Shown: in pieces, positions 34,401 through 45,326 of the stretch
How positions within the stretch are numbered: the stretch's first letter is position 1
Layout of the letters: each line of letters begins with the position of its first letter
Origin: Triops longicaudatus
Lineage: Eukaryota; Arthropoda; Branchiopoda; Notostraca; Triopsidae
Length of the DNA: 64,000 bases
Reading direction: 5' to 3'
Assembly: GCA_022885665.1 (NCBI GenBank)
Contig: JAGQDJ010000006.1
Span: 434,001 to 498,000 of the forward strand
Made by a program: the position numbers and the translations under genes
The notes under the pieces: model-generated
What the model was told of the DNA's origin: nothing
Databases searched by the model: none
Seen by the model: only the letters and a program-made list of their open reading frames with translations

Positions 34401-35304
34401 CAACTTTTTCAAGCGAACTGCCGACGAAGGCACCAACACTACCAATTCCACCTCCACCTCGCCAGCCATGGACCAGAGTCACGTGGTCGGACACGCCCAC
34501 AGCCCTGCCAGTGGTCACGGGCCAACCACTGCTAATCTCGTGCCTGGACTAGGGGGCGGGGCTAGCGGTTCGGGACGAGCGCGCTCTGACCCCACCCAGT
34601 CGCATTTTCACTCCGTGTTACCTTCCACCTCCTCCACCGCACCGGTGCATTCATCGTTCACCCAAACGGCGCAAGCCATGGATTGCGAAAGCCCGCGAAC
34701 TACTAACCTAGCCACGCAAGGCCACGCCCAATCAAGGACCCAAGGCCTGGACCATAGTCACAATCAACGGTCTCGCTACTCCCACCCTCGCATGTTAGTA
34801 CCGGACCCGCCCCCTGTGAATATGACCAATCTGAACCCCGTCTACTTGCCCTCTGCATTTGACTGTACCCAAAGTGGTAGCCTCAACATGCAGTTACCAG
34901 GGTACCCCTCGCCCAGCTCTGCCTACACCGCCACTTACGTGAACTTAGCTAGTATGGGCAACCTCCAGGCGCCGGGATCGGCGGCCTTGAGCAATCACAG
35001 TTCATACTTTATGAACCCACCTTTCCCTTTCACCAGTGGGACTTCCTTTAGTAACTTTGTGGGAGTGGGGATAGGCGTGGGGAGCGGACATACAGTGACA
35101 AGCTCGGGAACCGGGCCAGGACCGGGCTCCACGATGGGACCTATGAGTGTAGGACCGACGAATGCAACGATGGACCCCAGCGGGACAGCCAACAGTGGCA
35201 GTAGCAGTAGTAGTGTTGGTAAAACGGGGAGCCGGAGTGCAGAACGATCTGAAAGTCCCATGGTGGGAGTTTGTGTCCAGCAGAGTCCTGTTGCGAGTCA
35301 TTGA
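21292..35304 (+). CDS. mnb: Dual-specificity kinase DYRK1A / minibrain
   Basis: Firm exons: 27891-28255, 31850-32041, 33328-33475 and 33641-35304; a probable first coding exon is 21292-21526, giving 867 residues. The protein is a nuclear/cytoplasmic Ser/Thr kinase that autophosphorylates its activation-loop Tyr, and it controls growth and neurogenesis. Visible: the DH box (KERKLYNDGYDDDNHDYIV), the glycine loop IGKGSFGQVVKAYD, VAIKIIKNKK with the catalytic Lys, HCDLKPENILL, IKIVDFGSS, the YQYIQSRFYRSPEV activation segment with its second Tyr, and the bipartite NLS region YYAKKKRRAQQ. The tail is long and Ser/Gly/Thr-rich and ends with the conserved VCVQQSPVASH. Residues such as EEQCHVAIKIIKNKKPFLN are closest to insect minibrain. 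The 5' exon is less certain: it joins in phase (AAA A / GT GGT GAT) across 6.4 kb but has no family support. Confidence 0.9.
22081..22131 (+). CDS. Candidate alternative or cassette exon of DYRK1A
   Basis: A 51-nt stretch flanked by a strong acceptor (a T-rich tract ending TTTTTAG) and a donor (GGTACAT). Read after exon 21292-21526 it adds 17 codons (N-MAGSDVDYCHLVYYQL-G) and keeps the frame into exon 27891. It also carries its own ATG at 22083, so it could be an alternative first coding exon. It is the only GC-balanced coding-like piece in a very AT-rich island. No homology support is available. Confidence 0.35.
22494..22551 (+). repeat. 28-bp direct repeat, two copies
   Basis: Two identical 28-nt copies (22494-22521 and 22524-22551), beginning TTTCTACAAAAGTACAC and ending TATAATTCTT, separated by CA. 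It lies in the AT-rich part of DYRK1A intron 1 and looks like a small recent tandem duplication. Confidence 0.8.
27778..27804. repeat. T9A18 homopolymer junction
   Basis: Nine T followed directly by 18 A, about 90 nt upstream of the DYRK1A exon at 27891. It could form a weak hairpin. There is no adjacent coding match that would mark a processed retrocopy. Confidence 0.7.
28256..31849. other. Second DYRK1A intron (3.6 kb) with degenerate repeats
   Basis: It contains a (TTA)n microsatellite at 28345-28401 and two or three fragments sharing the CTCGTTATAAC motif (29041, 31044, 31163) that resemble ends of pogo/Tigger-type DNA transposons. The remainder is non-coding; no transposase reading frame is visible. 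Confidence 0.5.
28345..28401 (+). repeat. (TTA)19 microsatellite
   Basis: An uninterrupted TTA trinucleotide run of about 19 units, preceded from 28313 by interrupted ATT/TTA units. Confidence 0.9.
32042..33327. other. Third DYRK1A intron (1.3 kb)
   Basis: Non-coding sequence between the exon ending IGKGSFGQ and the one starting VVKAYD. Short open frames on both strands have no recognisable content. Confidence 0.7.
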
Positions 35305-35938
35305 GTGATGGGAACTTGATATACTATATTGTTCTTAATTGTTACACGAAACGAAAAATTGGAATGCTTTTTTTAAGAAAAAGAAAAAATGGTTTTGACG
35401 CAACCACAGCCATGGTGATTATGTAAAGCTTGTTTGGCTTGGGTGTACGGAATGCGAGAAAGTTGGCTTCGTCGAAAGGCACTGTACCGGATGCTAAAAA
35501 CCAGGAAGTCTCTGCAAAGAAATATTTTGCGGGAGTGTATGGAGGATTTTGCTCAAGCGTTGTGGTTGGACATGGAAGACGGTTTAGTTAACCCGTGTGT
35601 TCTTGTCTGTGCTGATATGTTAATTATCATCAAGATTAAGATTTTTCCCGACCTGTTTTTTTTTCCTACCCCATGGGAAGATATGAATTTTTATGATCAC
35701 ATGCGAGGTTGGTGTTACGACGGTTTTTGCAAGTTTCCAGGCAAGAAGGGGAGGGGGATGAGGGTGATTTTTATTATTTGGCGCATAAAACCGTAATGTA
35801 CACAGAGTAAGACTCTGTCACAAGTGTAGGCACATTACATAGTTAACGTTTTATTTTTGATTTTTCTCCCGTGGTATTGAGCAAAGCTACAATAAGCTTA
35901 TGGAGATTTTCGTATCGAACCCGATTAGGTTGTTGGCT

Positions 35939-35944
35939 AATAAA
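35939..35944 (+). promoter_or_regulatory. AATAAA, candidate DYRK1A polyadenylation signal
   Basis: AATAAA about 635 nt after the DYRK1A stop, followed by A-rich sequence. Other weaker signals exist further on. Confidence 0.3.
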
Positions 35945-37390
35945 AAAACATATTGTATGCTTTTATAAAAGAAAAGGCACCGGATGTAAATCATGAGGCG
36001 CTTTTCTGTTTGCGAAAGCCAATTTACCCCTACAGTAGTAAGCAAGTTTGGTGCGGTTTTTATTTTATTTTTATTTTATTTTTTTTTTAACGAAAAAAAA
36101 CTTCCCTTTTTTAGCAACCGAGCGGCCCCAAGTCAATGTCAGAATAATTCATAACATGTATCCTGAGTGTGTTGGCAAGAAAAGAGAGCAAAACGAGCAG
36201 CTATAATGTAAAAGATACCTCCGTAGACACGTACAATATTTTCATTTCTGTCTCAGTTGCCTTTTCTGTAGGCGGCCTGTCGTGACAAGTACATAGGAAA
36301 GCAAAAGCTCTGGTCTCATTCTTGATAGTACTTTGGTTACCAAAAAGAAATTTGACAACGGAACACAATATGTCAGTAATAAAATAAACTTTACCCACGC
36401 ATTTCCCGGTACCCAGACATGATTTTTAAAAGATATAGAATCGTATGCAACGTGTAAACGTCACAAAAATTTCACACTAAATTGGCGAATCTTGCTTTAC
36501 AAAACTGAGAAATTCCTTATTAGAGAATTAAATAAAGAAGAATAATGGGTTTTGCATTGACTTTAATGTATCGAAGTCGCTCTTTGACCAGCCGGCCTTT
36601 TTAACAACTTCCAACTTTTTTACATCGTTCTGCTCCTTGGTTTTTCGTTGGTTAGGAGACCATAACGTAATCGAAAATTTGTAGGACTTTCTTTCTTACA
36701 GTTATAAGGTAGTGGAGAGGTTAAGCAACCTCCGATATTTGCAATACCATTTACGAGTTCCTACGTCATGAACCCGCTTAGAAACGACCCTCTCGCTCCC
36801 GCGCTTTTTTTTTCGTACGAAACAAAAATTAGAGTATCATTCGTGCCCGGCCCCTCTTATTCCGCACCCTTTTGTTTGCTTGGGTAATTATTATTCATGT
36901 TGATCTATTGGTGATGTTGTACCTCTACTCCATCGTATGTTCAATCAACTTGGAATCGAATGTAAATGTATTATTGACATCAAAGACAATAATTCCATGC
37001 GCAAAAAGGTTGATTTTTTACTCATTTGAAAGAACAAGTGTTCCATCAACGGCCCCCTCCCCATTTAGCCCATGCCATACGTAACCGTTGACTGTGCTTT
37101 GCAGTTTAATACCTTTTCTACTTTTTTCCCTTATTTATTTATTTATACATTTTTCTTGCTTTGTACAAGACTTGTTATTGCGGAAAGAAAGACCATTTGA
37201 TTTTGAAATGATTTCGCAAAAGTTCTGTGGGTGGGAGCTGCTGTTTGGCTGTGTGACTTCTTTAATTTATTGATAAGAGTTGTTTCCTCCTTTCTCCCTG
37301 GATAGTTAAAAGAAGACTAAAAACTTTATTTGTGTTTTTGCCAGTACTGTAAATAAATCCAAACACGCAGATTGTGAAAGCGATGTATTC

Positions 37391-37396
37391 TTTATT
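37391..37396 (-). promoter_or_regulatory. AATAAA polyadenylation signal, DHRS7-like copy 1
   Basis: TTTATT on the plus strand reads AATAAA on the minus strand, 47 nt after the stop of the gene ending at 37443. Confidence 0.5.
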
Positions 37397-37442
37397 ACGG
37401 AGTGGTAAGTTAGAAGTTATAGCAACAGGAAGAGAAGTAAAT

Positions 37443-38998
37443 CTAGTCCTTTTTCGCCAAGGTGTCACGGCTGTCACGAACTCGCAAAATTGCTTTGGAG
37501 CCTTTTGCGACGAGCAATCTGAAGGAGACGTACAAGTTAGAAGAAGGTAAATAGAGTACAAACTGAGCGAAACGTAAATCATAACGTGACTGAAAACTTA
37601 CTTCGTAGTAATAGTGGGGAAATATTGACAAGAATATAATAAGGCTAAAACCGGGTTTAAAGCAATCCAAGCTTCTTCCAAACGATTGATAATTGCAATG
37701 GCACCAAGATACGCGCAGCGTTCGGTACTCATCCGCTTGTCTGTTGCTTGCATTGGTGTGCCGAATATCTAGGCAAAGACGCCGTTTTTTACTTTCAGAA
37801 TAAATAATTCTAGTATTTAAAAAATAATATTAACAAAGATCAGAACAGCTCCGGAATCAATCCATCTGTTACATTCCCTTCACAAGACAGAAAACAGGAA
37901 CCAGGGAATTAATGCAATACCACTAAACTTGTAACTTTGCCATAAAATAAGTTTGTAAGTAAAAGAAAACCTTTGACAAGGACGGGCTATTTTTCGTAAA
38001 CTAATTACCTGGCCTGGCTTCTCAGTGTAACAATTTTCAAGGAGGTTAGAAAATACAGGACCCGGTATCAGCAAGGTAATGTCTATTCCTGTATGGGATT
38101 TCTCTAGGCGTAAGCATTCGAAATAGCCCTAAAAATATTACTTATTACGAATGAATAAAAAAGAGCAGTTTGCGTACCTGTAACGCGTGCTTGGATCCTG
38201 TGTAACTTGCAGAGTATGGTAGTCCGAACTTCCCGGCGATACTTGAGTTGACCACAATATGCCCAGATTTTTGTTTCATAAAAAATGGCAAGACTTGACG
38301 AGTTAGAGCTACTAAACTGAAAACGTTCAGTTCGAAAAGCTCTTTGTCGACATGAATGTCGATGGAATCCCATTGAGCTCGCTGAGAACGCCCCGCGTTA
38401 TTAATCAGTATATCGAGCTATAAACAAGTAAGAATCAACTCTGAAGTAGGCTATTTATACAGTAGCGGTCAAAAATGGCTTTACATGTCCGAAGTGGTCC
38501 AGCAGTTTTTGGAAGCACTTTTCGTGGCTTTCTAACACCGTTACATCCATAGGTACCACAAGAACGTCTTCAGGAGTTAACCCGGCTGCCTTACCGATTT
38601 CTATACACAACGGGAACGCATATAGTTTGTTAAGTTAATTTATAAGGCACTGTTACCGAGGCATTTCTGCCGGACTCGCAACAATTCCGATTCCCGTCGA
38701 GCAGATAACGCGAGTTTACCACCATTACAAGCAATAGTATAGGAAAGTTGCTCCCCGATCCCACTTGATGCACCAGTGATCCACACTACTTTCCCTTTGT
38801 AATTGCCTGAAAACTTGGTTCTTAATGAACAATGAAAATTCGGTTACTAATGGGAAGAAACTCACTTAATTTCTTGCCAAAGCGCTCATAAAAGCTTAAT
38901 GACCAATCACAATCCAATTGCCAGGTAATAATAGAAAAGATGACAAATAACAGGACCGGGAGCACGCAGAGAAGCCCGATTAGTTCAGTGTAACTCAT
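37443..38998 (-). CDS. DHRS7-like short-chain dehydrogenase/reductase, copy 1
   Basis: Seven exons on the minus strand. An N-terminal membrane anchor (LIGLLCVLPVLLFVIFSII) is followed by the Rossmann-fold SDR domain: VVWITGASSGIGEQLSY (cofactor-binding TGxxxGxG), SARRES (NADP preference), VVPMDVT, LDILINNAGRSQRAQW (NNAG), HIVVNSSIAGKFG (catalytic Ser) and YSASYTGSKHALQ (catalytic YxxxK). The end is VRDSRDTLAKKD. DHRS7 proteins are ER-membrane NADPH-dependent reductases of steroids, retinoids and xenobiotic carbonyls; the real substrate here is unknown. The start at 38998 aligns with copy 2; in-frame ATGs at 39007 and 39055 would lengthen the N-terminus. It stands in tandem with copy 2 and has the same intron plan. 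The catalytic residues are intact. Confidence 0.9.
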
Positions 38999-40270
38999 GG
39001 TCGACATTGCAGCAAACAGCAGCTCCGGTTCTGAAGTTGTAGTGACGCCATGCAATCCAAAAAATGTTCATTAATATTACTCAGTTTTATCGCTTTTTTA
39101 TATTCAAAACTATTCGAAGTAACCCCATCCTCCAGCGTTCTATCACACTGTGTGTTGGCTGAATTCCCTGATTGAAGGCTTTGTCGCCTTAATTCACAAA
39201 TAGCTTGTTCTGTGCGGGAGCCACGCTGTGACTTACCAAAGGTGCACCTTCTACGTTTTTTTCCTCTTTTTAAAAATTTACTTGTTTTATTCCTCCGTAT
39301 TATATAATAAAGTTGGGAATTATTTCCGGTGTTTTTACAAGCTTTCTTTTCGTAACGTTGCGTGATACCATAAAATTAATTAAAGCAACATTCCTTATAA
39401 TGGAATAAATTGCCTGACAGATCAGAAGTTACCTTTTCTGTTACAGAATCTAGTTATTTCACAAGTTTCTGTAAGGCATTTTGGTAAGACACCGTGCGAC
39501 GTGCGAAAAGGCTCTTGAGAATTTTATGTTGAAAGTTGTTTTGTCGGCCACCTTGGATTTCATTTTAATGTATCGCGAACTTTTACAGTCCCAAGGAAAA
39601 AATAAGTCTCGGCAATTACAATACCTCACAAGTTTCCCGTGTTAAATCCTTTCTTGGCTTCGAAGTTTGATAACAAGTAGTTAAAATCCTCAAGGAATAG
39701 CACAAAAATTGGATGCCTGAGAATCGTCGCGCAATTTTTTCGAACAATCGCTTAACACATGCGGTTACAATGACAGAATATTATTCGAGTTATCCAGTGC
39801 ACGTCAACTATTAACCACCTTCTGCGTAAGGTATACACTGAAAAGTAACGCAAGGGATGGTCGAAGACTCGCTTCTTATACTGAACAGGTCACTTGTTTG
39901 TCTACTGTGTACTTACCTTGAATTTAACTGTTTACGATCTCGTTGCAAATCTACATGCTAATATACAAAAAGACCTTGGATGCTCACAGCAAAAAGGGGT
40001 TTTGTGCTTTTGCCCTTTCCTTGAATCGTTGCGAAACAGCAAAACAATAACACCGCGGTGAACACGGAGCACGCGAAAGTGCTTTTATGGTATTGTCCAA
40101 AATATGCGAACACCTTTTTTTTTTGACGTGGGATTGCGCCTCTCGCTGATATTTTGCGCGTTCAACAGGATTGCAGCTAATTACAGACAAAATATTTGTG
40201 AAAGAAAAATGTATTTCGCTTTGTTAAAACACGTGCCAAAAGTCACTACAGGAAGCAACAACAAAGCATT
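38999..40270. other. Intergenic region between the DHRS7-like copies
   Basis: About 1.3 kb, AT-rich; promoter of copy 1 and 3' flank of copy 2. No coding exon or repeat family recognised. Confidence 0.5.
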
Positions 40271-41800
40271 TTAATCTTCTTTCGACAATGTGTCTCGACT
40301 GTCGCGTACTTTAAGAAGTGCTTTAGATCCTTTTGCGATAAGGAGTCTAGTAAAACAAGTACAAATTATTAGTTTTAAATATTAAAAAATATAATCCGTT
40401 TATTACTTCCTAGTAATGCTTGGTAAGTATTGACAGCCATAAACACAAGCTAACACTGGGTTTAAAGCAATCCAGGCCTCATCTAATCTGTTGATGATTG
40501 CGACTGCACTAAGATGTGCGCAACGCTCTGTGGTCATCCTCTTATCAGTTGCTTGCATAGACATACCAAACACCTGCGTAATAGACGTAACTTTCGACAG
40601 GAAATTCTGCTATACGTTAGGGAATATTTTAGAAGCGAGTACAAATTAATCAGGCTTAATTTCATCACCGCGATTCCCTTTGGGGAATAACCAGTTAAAA
40701 AAGGAACTCATCGCAAACATTCCTTAAAAATAACAGACATAACTAAGCAATGAAAGTGGCACGAACAAAAATTAAACATGTTATTTATTAATGGGAGGTT
40801 GCGTTTTACCTGGCCAGGTTTTTCTGTAAAGCAGTTTTCTAGGAGGCTGGAAAAGACAGGACCCGGTACCAACATAGTGACATCGATACCGTGAGCAGCT
40901 TTTTCTGAACGTAAGCCCTCGAAATAACCCTAAAAGATCTGTTACTACTTATAAAGAGGGTTTGAGAATTTTTACGTGTAAAGCATGTTTGGATGCTGTA
41001 TAGCTCGCAGAGAAGGGAACACCGAATTTTCCGGCGACACTGGAATTCACAACAATATGACCACGTTTTTGTTGTATGAAATACTTTAAGACTTGACGAC
41101 TCAAAGCTACTAAACTGAAAACGTTCAGTTCAAAGAGTTCTTTGTCTACAAGAATGTCAATGGACTCCCATTGGGCCCGCTGAGAACGTCCCGCGTTATT
41201 GACGAGTATATCAAGCTGCAAAGAAAAAAATATGTATATCAATTATCTAGTTCAGTGTTTTGCACTTAAGGAAACAGGATTACACACCTTTCCGAAGTGA
41301 TCCAGCACTTTTTGCAAGTGACTTTGATGTCCTTGTAATTCCGTAATGTCCATTGGGACTACAAGAACGTCTTCCGGTTTCAAGCCAACTTGTTTGCCGA
41401 TGTCTATTCGTAATGTTAAAGCCTGTTTCATTATTTTGTAATTGGTTCAACCGAGTTACCAAGACAGTTTTGCCGGACTCGCTGCAGTTCAGAATCACGT
41501 CGAGCGGATAACGCGATTTTACCCCCATTGCGAGCAATAACGTATGCAAGATGCTCTCCAATCCCACTGGACGCTCCTGTAATCCATACCACTTTCCCTG
41601 CGTAGTTACCTGTAAATATGCTCATTAATTAACACTGCAAATACGCCACAAATAGAGTAAAACTTACTTAAACGCTTGCCAAAGCGCTCACACAAACTTA
41701 AGGTGAAATCACAGTCCAGATGCCAAATTATGATTAAAAACAGAAGAAATAATAGGATTTGGATTATGGTTAAAAGGGCGACAAGTTCTAGGAAATTCAT
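40271..41800 (-). CDS. DHRS7-like short-chain dehydrogenase/reductase, copy 2
   Basis: Seven exons on the minus strand starting MNFLELVALLTIIQILLFLL, a hydrophobic signal anchor. The SDR domain shows VVWITGASSGIGEHLAY, SARRDSELQRV, VVPMDITELQ, LDILVNNAGRSQRAQW, HIVVNSSVAGKFG and SASYTASKHALH (Tyr and Lys of the active site). Then come GIDVTMLVPGPVFSSLLE and a C-terminal VRDSRDTLSKED. Every exon boundary matches copy 1, so the pair arose by tandem duplication after the introns were in place. It is likely an ER-anchored NADP(H)-dependent reductase. Closest vertebrate relatives as I recall them are DHRS7 and DHRS7B; the LDCDxxLSxxERFGKxLS linker fits DHRS7. Substrate not inferable. Confidence 0.92.
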
Positions 41801-42203
41801 AGTGGAAAAACTACAGACCGTGTTGAAGTCTCAACACCTATTAATGCTTGTCTATACGCAGACTGACAGCCGGTATAAAAAGTTCCAAACACTAGCTACT
41901 AATTCCAGATGCTCATAAAGCCTACCTTGCTTACCTTGCCTTTTGCTAGCGTGTCCCTACTCAAGTAGCCGATTTAATGCAAAGACGGCCTCCCATTTTA
42001 CTAGGCTTTTTGCGTCGATGTCCAAAGGTGAGGTGGGGGGAACATCCTCCCGGTCGGGGGCGGAGCAAAGTTTGTTGTGTCTCATGCTTCTCTGTACCAC
42101 GCGGGATTTAGAAGCTTAAAACAGGTAGAAGAATGTTAAGCTCAGAAATACCGAAGTATAATTTAAAACTAACCGAATTACTCATCGACTTAGTAAATTA
42201 GGA
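41801..42203. other. Divergent promoter region, DHRS7-like copy 2 and MED29
   Basis: About 0.4 kb between starts on opposite strands. GC-richer around 42000-42060. No exon seen. Confidence 0.5.
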
Positions 42204-42347
42204 ATGGCGGCAAATATGGGTAACATGGGTATGGGAAATCCAGGGATTATGATGCAGCAAGCAGGAACTCCCCAGCAACAACAGCAGCAGCAAATGCATC
42301 AGTTGCAACAGCAGTTACAGATGCAGCAGCAACAACAGCAGCAACAG

Positions 42348-42379
<32 letters not shown>

Positions 42380-43026
42380 ACAACACATGGCTGGACCACC
42401 GCAGCAAATGCTGCAGCAAACTCATCCAAATCCAACAATGGGCCATACGAATCCCCCAGCACAAATGATGGATCAGAATAAACTGGACCACGTTTCGAAG
42501 GTTAAAACTTTGATGTGGCCGCTTAAAGAAAGCTTAGGCGTAAGAATTAGAATTTGTGTTACTCCCCGCGTCACATCATTAATGAATTTTAACTGCAGGC
42601 TGCAATGAAAAGCGCCTCTCAGAACTTTGGCCAGAACAGCGCAATTGATATTGGTAACCTCAAAAATGGAGACATTACGGTACCTAGATTCGACAAACAT
42701 TTGGAAGAGTTTTATGCCATCTGTGATCAAATGGAGCTGAACTTGGTAATATTGTTTAGGTGAATTTATACGTTTGTTGTTAATATTTTTTGTTTTGGTT
42801 TTAGCGAGCGGCTATCGAATGCGCTTCGGTGAGCAGTAATAGTGCCCGATACGTTCCTACACCTTTAAATTTAGTAAAAACAGATCCAGCGCAAGTTGCA
42901 GGACCCATACCGGACAGTTTGTCCTATCCGCAATATTTGTCTGTAGCGCGAACTCAAGTGGCGCATGCCACGGAGATTCGCGACGCATTGTTGCAAGCGG
43001 CGTCGAGTTTTACGAATGAATCTTAA
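42204..43026 (+). CDS. MED29: Mediator subunit 29 (intersex)
   Basis: Three exons: 42204-42539, 42599-42745 and 42805-43026; 234 residues. MED29 is a tail-module subunit of the Mediator co-activator; the Drosophila orthologue is intersex. The N-terminal third is low complexity (MAANMGNMGMGNPGIMMQQ) with a pure run of 20 Gln at 42324-42383, encoded by mixed CAG and CAA. The conserved part follows: LDHVSKVKTLMWPLKESLG, SQNFGQNSAIDIGN, PRFDKHLEEFYAICDQMELN, then LRAAIECASVSSNSARY and LSYPQYLSVARTQVAHATEI. Mixed codons make the repeat less prone to slippage than pure CAG. Identification rests on the conserved C-terminal two-thirds. Confidence 0.92.
42324..42383 (+). repeat. Polyglutamine-coding (CAR)20 tract in MED29
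   Basis: Twenty uninterrupted Gln codons, mixed CAG/CAA. Shorter Gln runs flank it upstream (42270-42320). Confidence 0.9.
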
Positions 43027-43724
43027 ATTACAGTTTTCCTTTGAAGCTACGGTTTATGTATTTTATGTTTCTATGTATTGAATACACATGTGTTGGTATA
43101 ACCGCGTAAGTCTTGACCATCGGCGATATCGCCCACCGGTAGTCGTTTTGAGTTTATCATTATTGCGAAGTTAATACGTTCATGTTTAAAAAGCGTGCGT
43201 AAAATTTTCTTTGGTCGCTTAAAAGACATTCTGGGAAAAAAGCGTCCAACAATCAACAATGGTTGAAGAACGTGAAATAGCTTCGAGGGGGGTTCAGTTA
43301 TAGCGCGCCAACCCACGGACGCAACCGCCCGACGGAAGTGTCGCTGCTGGCTTCCAGTCGGCGGGAAAAATTGGCCGCGTCTTGGTTGATGACGGTGGCA
43401 TAGAACAAAGACGGTCGTGCGCTCATTTCTCGTGGGATATTTTTGGGTAAATGTATTCAATAGAACTTTATATTTTTATCATTTATAGGCTAATTAAACT
43501 GAACTGAAAAAGTGTTTCTTGGTGAAATATTTTGGTAATAATTGCGCTCAGTTTGGTAACAACCAAGCCATAAACACGCATCATCCAAACAAGTTGTTAG
43601 CATACTAAGATTAGCATGCTTGCATGGAGTACCCGGGGTTCAAGATAGATCAATTTAACTTACACAACGTGAACTGTTTGAAGTACTACCAATTAACCGC
43701 AATTGTTTTTCACAGGATTTCAGC
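43027..43724. other. Intergenic region, MED29 3' flank and Cut8-like promoter
   Basis: About 0.7 kb. A CG-richer part at 43260-43440 may be the promoter of the next gene. No exon recognised. Confidence 0.5.
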
Positions 43725-44982
43725 ATGGATCCAAATGTAACGCCCATAACAAGACGGCGAGGGAGAGGAGCCTTGTCCGAGTTATCGCGCCAATTTGCTC
43801 GTGGTGTTTTGGTCCACCCAACAACTCCAGTGACAAATAATACGGTTATTGAAACTGAAGTCCATCACACTACTCCCATAACTACAGCCAATATGCCCAG
43901 TTCCTTGGTGTCTCCAGCACCTTCACCGGACGAAATGGTTATCCGTCTGAGAGGAAGAAAGAAGACTCCATTAACATGGAGTCCTGAGTCGGACGCTGGA
44001 ATCCACCGTTTGACTAGACAGGAAGCAACACCTACAAAGAATAACACGTCCGCAAGGTCAGTTCTTGGCTTGAGAACAAGCCCCAGGAAGCGTCTCCAAA
44101 TGTCTGAGACGAAAGATGTTACTCAACTGACTCCGAAGAAGGTATAAGTGTTGGATTCAACGTTCCATGCAAGGAAATTAAAAATTCCCCTCCTAGGCTT
44201 CCCCCAACAATAAACGGCAGAGGCTTGAACCGAAACTGTCTAATAATACTGCGCCTTTGGAAACAGTATTGAAAGGACTGTCCCATGCGCAACTTATTAA
44301 TGTTATCCAGAGGCTTGCTGTTCAACACCCAAGTCTCAAAGACGTAATTATTTTTTTCTCTTGATGATGTTAAGACTAAAGAAGTGCTTTATTAGGAGAT
44401 TTATGAAAGCCTGCCGCAACCAGACTTGATAGCAGTCGAAGATGAGCTGAACTACCTAAAAAAAAATATCTTTAAATCTCTGCCGACTAACAGGTTAACG
44501 TCCAAAACGGACTCTCCAGCCTATAGTCGAGCTGCTACTCACTTACTGGCTTTCAAGGTAACGAAATATGACTTTCCGTACTTTCGCGATGGTATTATTT
44601 ATCTCTTTTGTATAGAGAGCCATCGTTGAGAACGGAAAGCGCTTGCTTGATAGCCAGCATTGGGAGACTGCTCTGCAGTATGTAGTTATGGCTTGGAGTT
44701 ACGTGAGAGCCACTCCTATGTGGGATAATGCGCCGCATAATAACGTTCGCAAACAGTGCTTTAAGACCTTGGCTTCCTACGCAGTGCAAGCGTTGAGAAA
44801 GGCCCCTCTAGAGCTTGAGTACCGGAAAGAGCTCAAAGAAAGGTAATACGGTTTAAATTTTATCGTATTAAACTTAAATCAAAATTCCTGAATGTAGGTT
44901 CGAAGATTTTACATCAGATAGTGATGACATGCAGGCCTGTTTGAAACTTCTGAATACTTTAGGTATGACAGTGACACCTTAA
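43725..44982 (+). CDS. Cut8/STS1-like nuclear proteasome tether
   Basis: Five exons: 43725-44141, 44197-44343, 44396-44557, 44616-44842 and 44898-44982; 345 residues. The N-terminal 150 residues are basic and disordered (MDPNVTPITRRRGRGALSEL, SPRKRLQMSE), probably holding an NLS. The C-terminal domain matches the Cut8/STS1 family as I know it: GLSHAQLINVIQRLAVQHPS, LKDEIYESLPQPDL, YSRAATHLLAFKRAIVENGK, and a helical part with WETALQYVVMAWSYVRATP and NVRKQCFKTLASYAVQALR. Cut8 anchors 26S proteasomes at the nuclear envelope in yeast, and a Drosophila orthologue is known. Function here is by family. Possible alternative: another nuclear protein with the same helical fold, less likely. Confidence 0.8.
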
Positions 44983-45326
44983 ATTTGCTTCTTTAGTATG
45001 TAGGTAAATTCGTCTTTATTTGTCCCCATGCACGAGTCTTGATGCATTGAGCAAGTTTTGCAAAGTAGAATTTTAACACTTTGCTAGGATTAAGACAAGA
45101 AAAAAAATTTATGCATGGGTTAAAAGTTCTGTTTTTATAAAAACCATGGACACTGCCAGGTCAATGTTAAAATCTTAAGGCGTAATGTTTGAGAATTGTG
45201 TTGATTGACATGTTTTAAAATGTTAACGTACTTTGATGAAATCCCATAGAATTGTACTTTTATTTTTATTACGAGGACAATAAACGAACTGACACTTGTA
45301 TTTTTCTTTTATCGTACATTGTACAA
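44983..45326. other. Short region between convergent Cut8-like and POLR1E genes
   Basis: About 340 nt of AT-rich 3' flank for both genes. A TTTATT near 45258 could be the POLR1E poly(A) signal on the minus strand. Confidence 0.5.

Larger units (their letters stand above)
35305..37442. other. DYRK1A 3' UTR and intergenic region
   Basis: The first part is probably the DYRK1A 3' UTR; AATAAA at 35939-35944 is a candidate end. Homopolymer T and A tracts occur at 36060-36100. The right end contains the poly(A) signal of DHRS7-like copy 1 (minus). I see no exon with support. Confidence 0.5.

Noticed and set aside
33976..34518. 180-residue open frame on the minus strand
   Set aside because: It is the antisense shadow of the DYRK1A kinase exon; no family resemblance and no splice context.
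38487..38600. Suspected frameshift in exon 3 of DHRS7-like copy 1
   Set aside because: Re-reading the sequence shows four A in a row (GAA AAG TGC TTC), so the frame is intact and parallel to copy 2.
43625..43650. GGGGTTCAAGATAG as a tRNA B box
   Set aside because: No matching A box or cloverleaf stems can be built around it.
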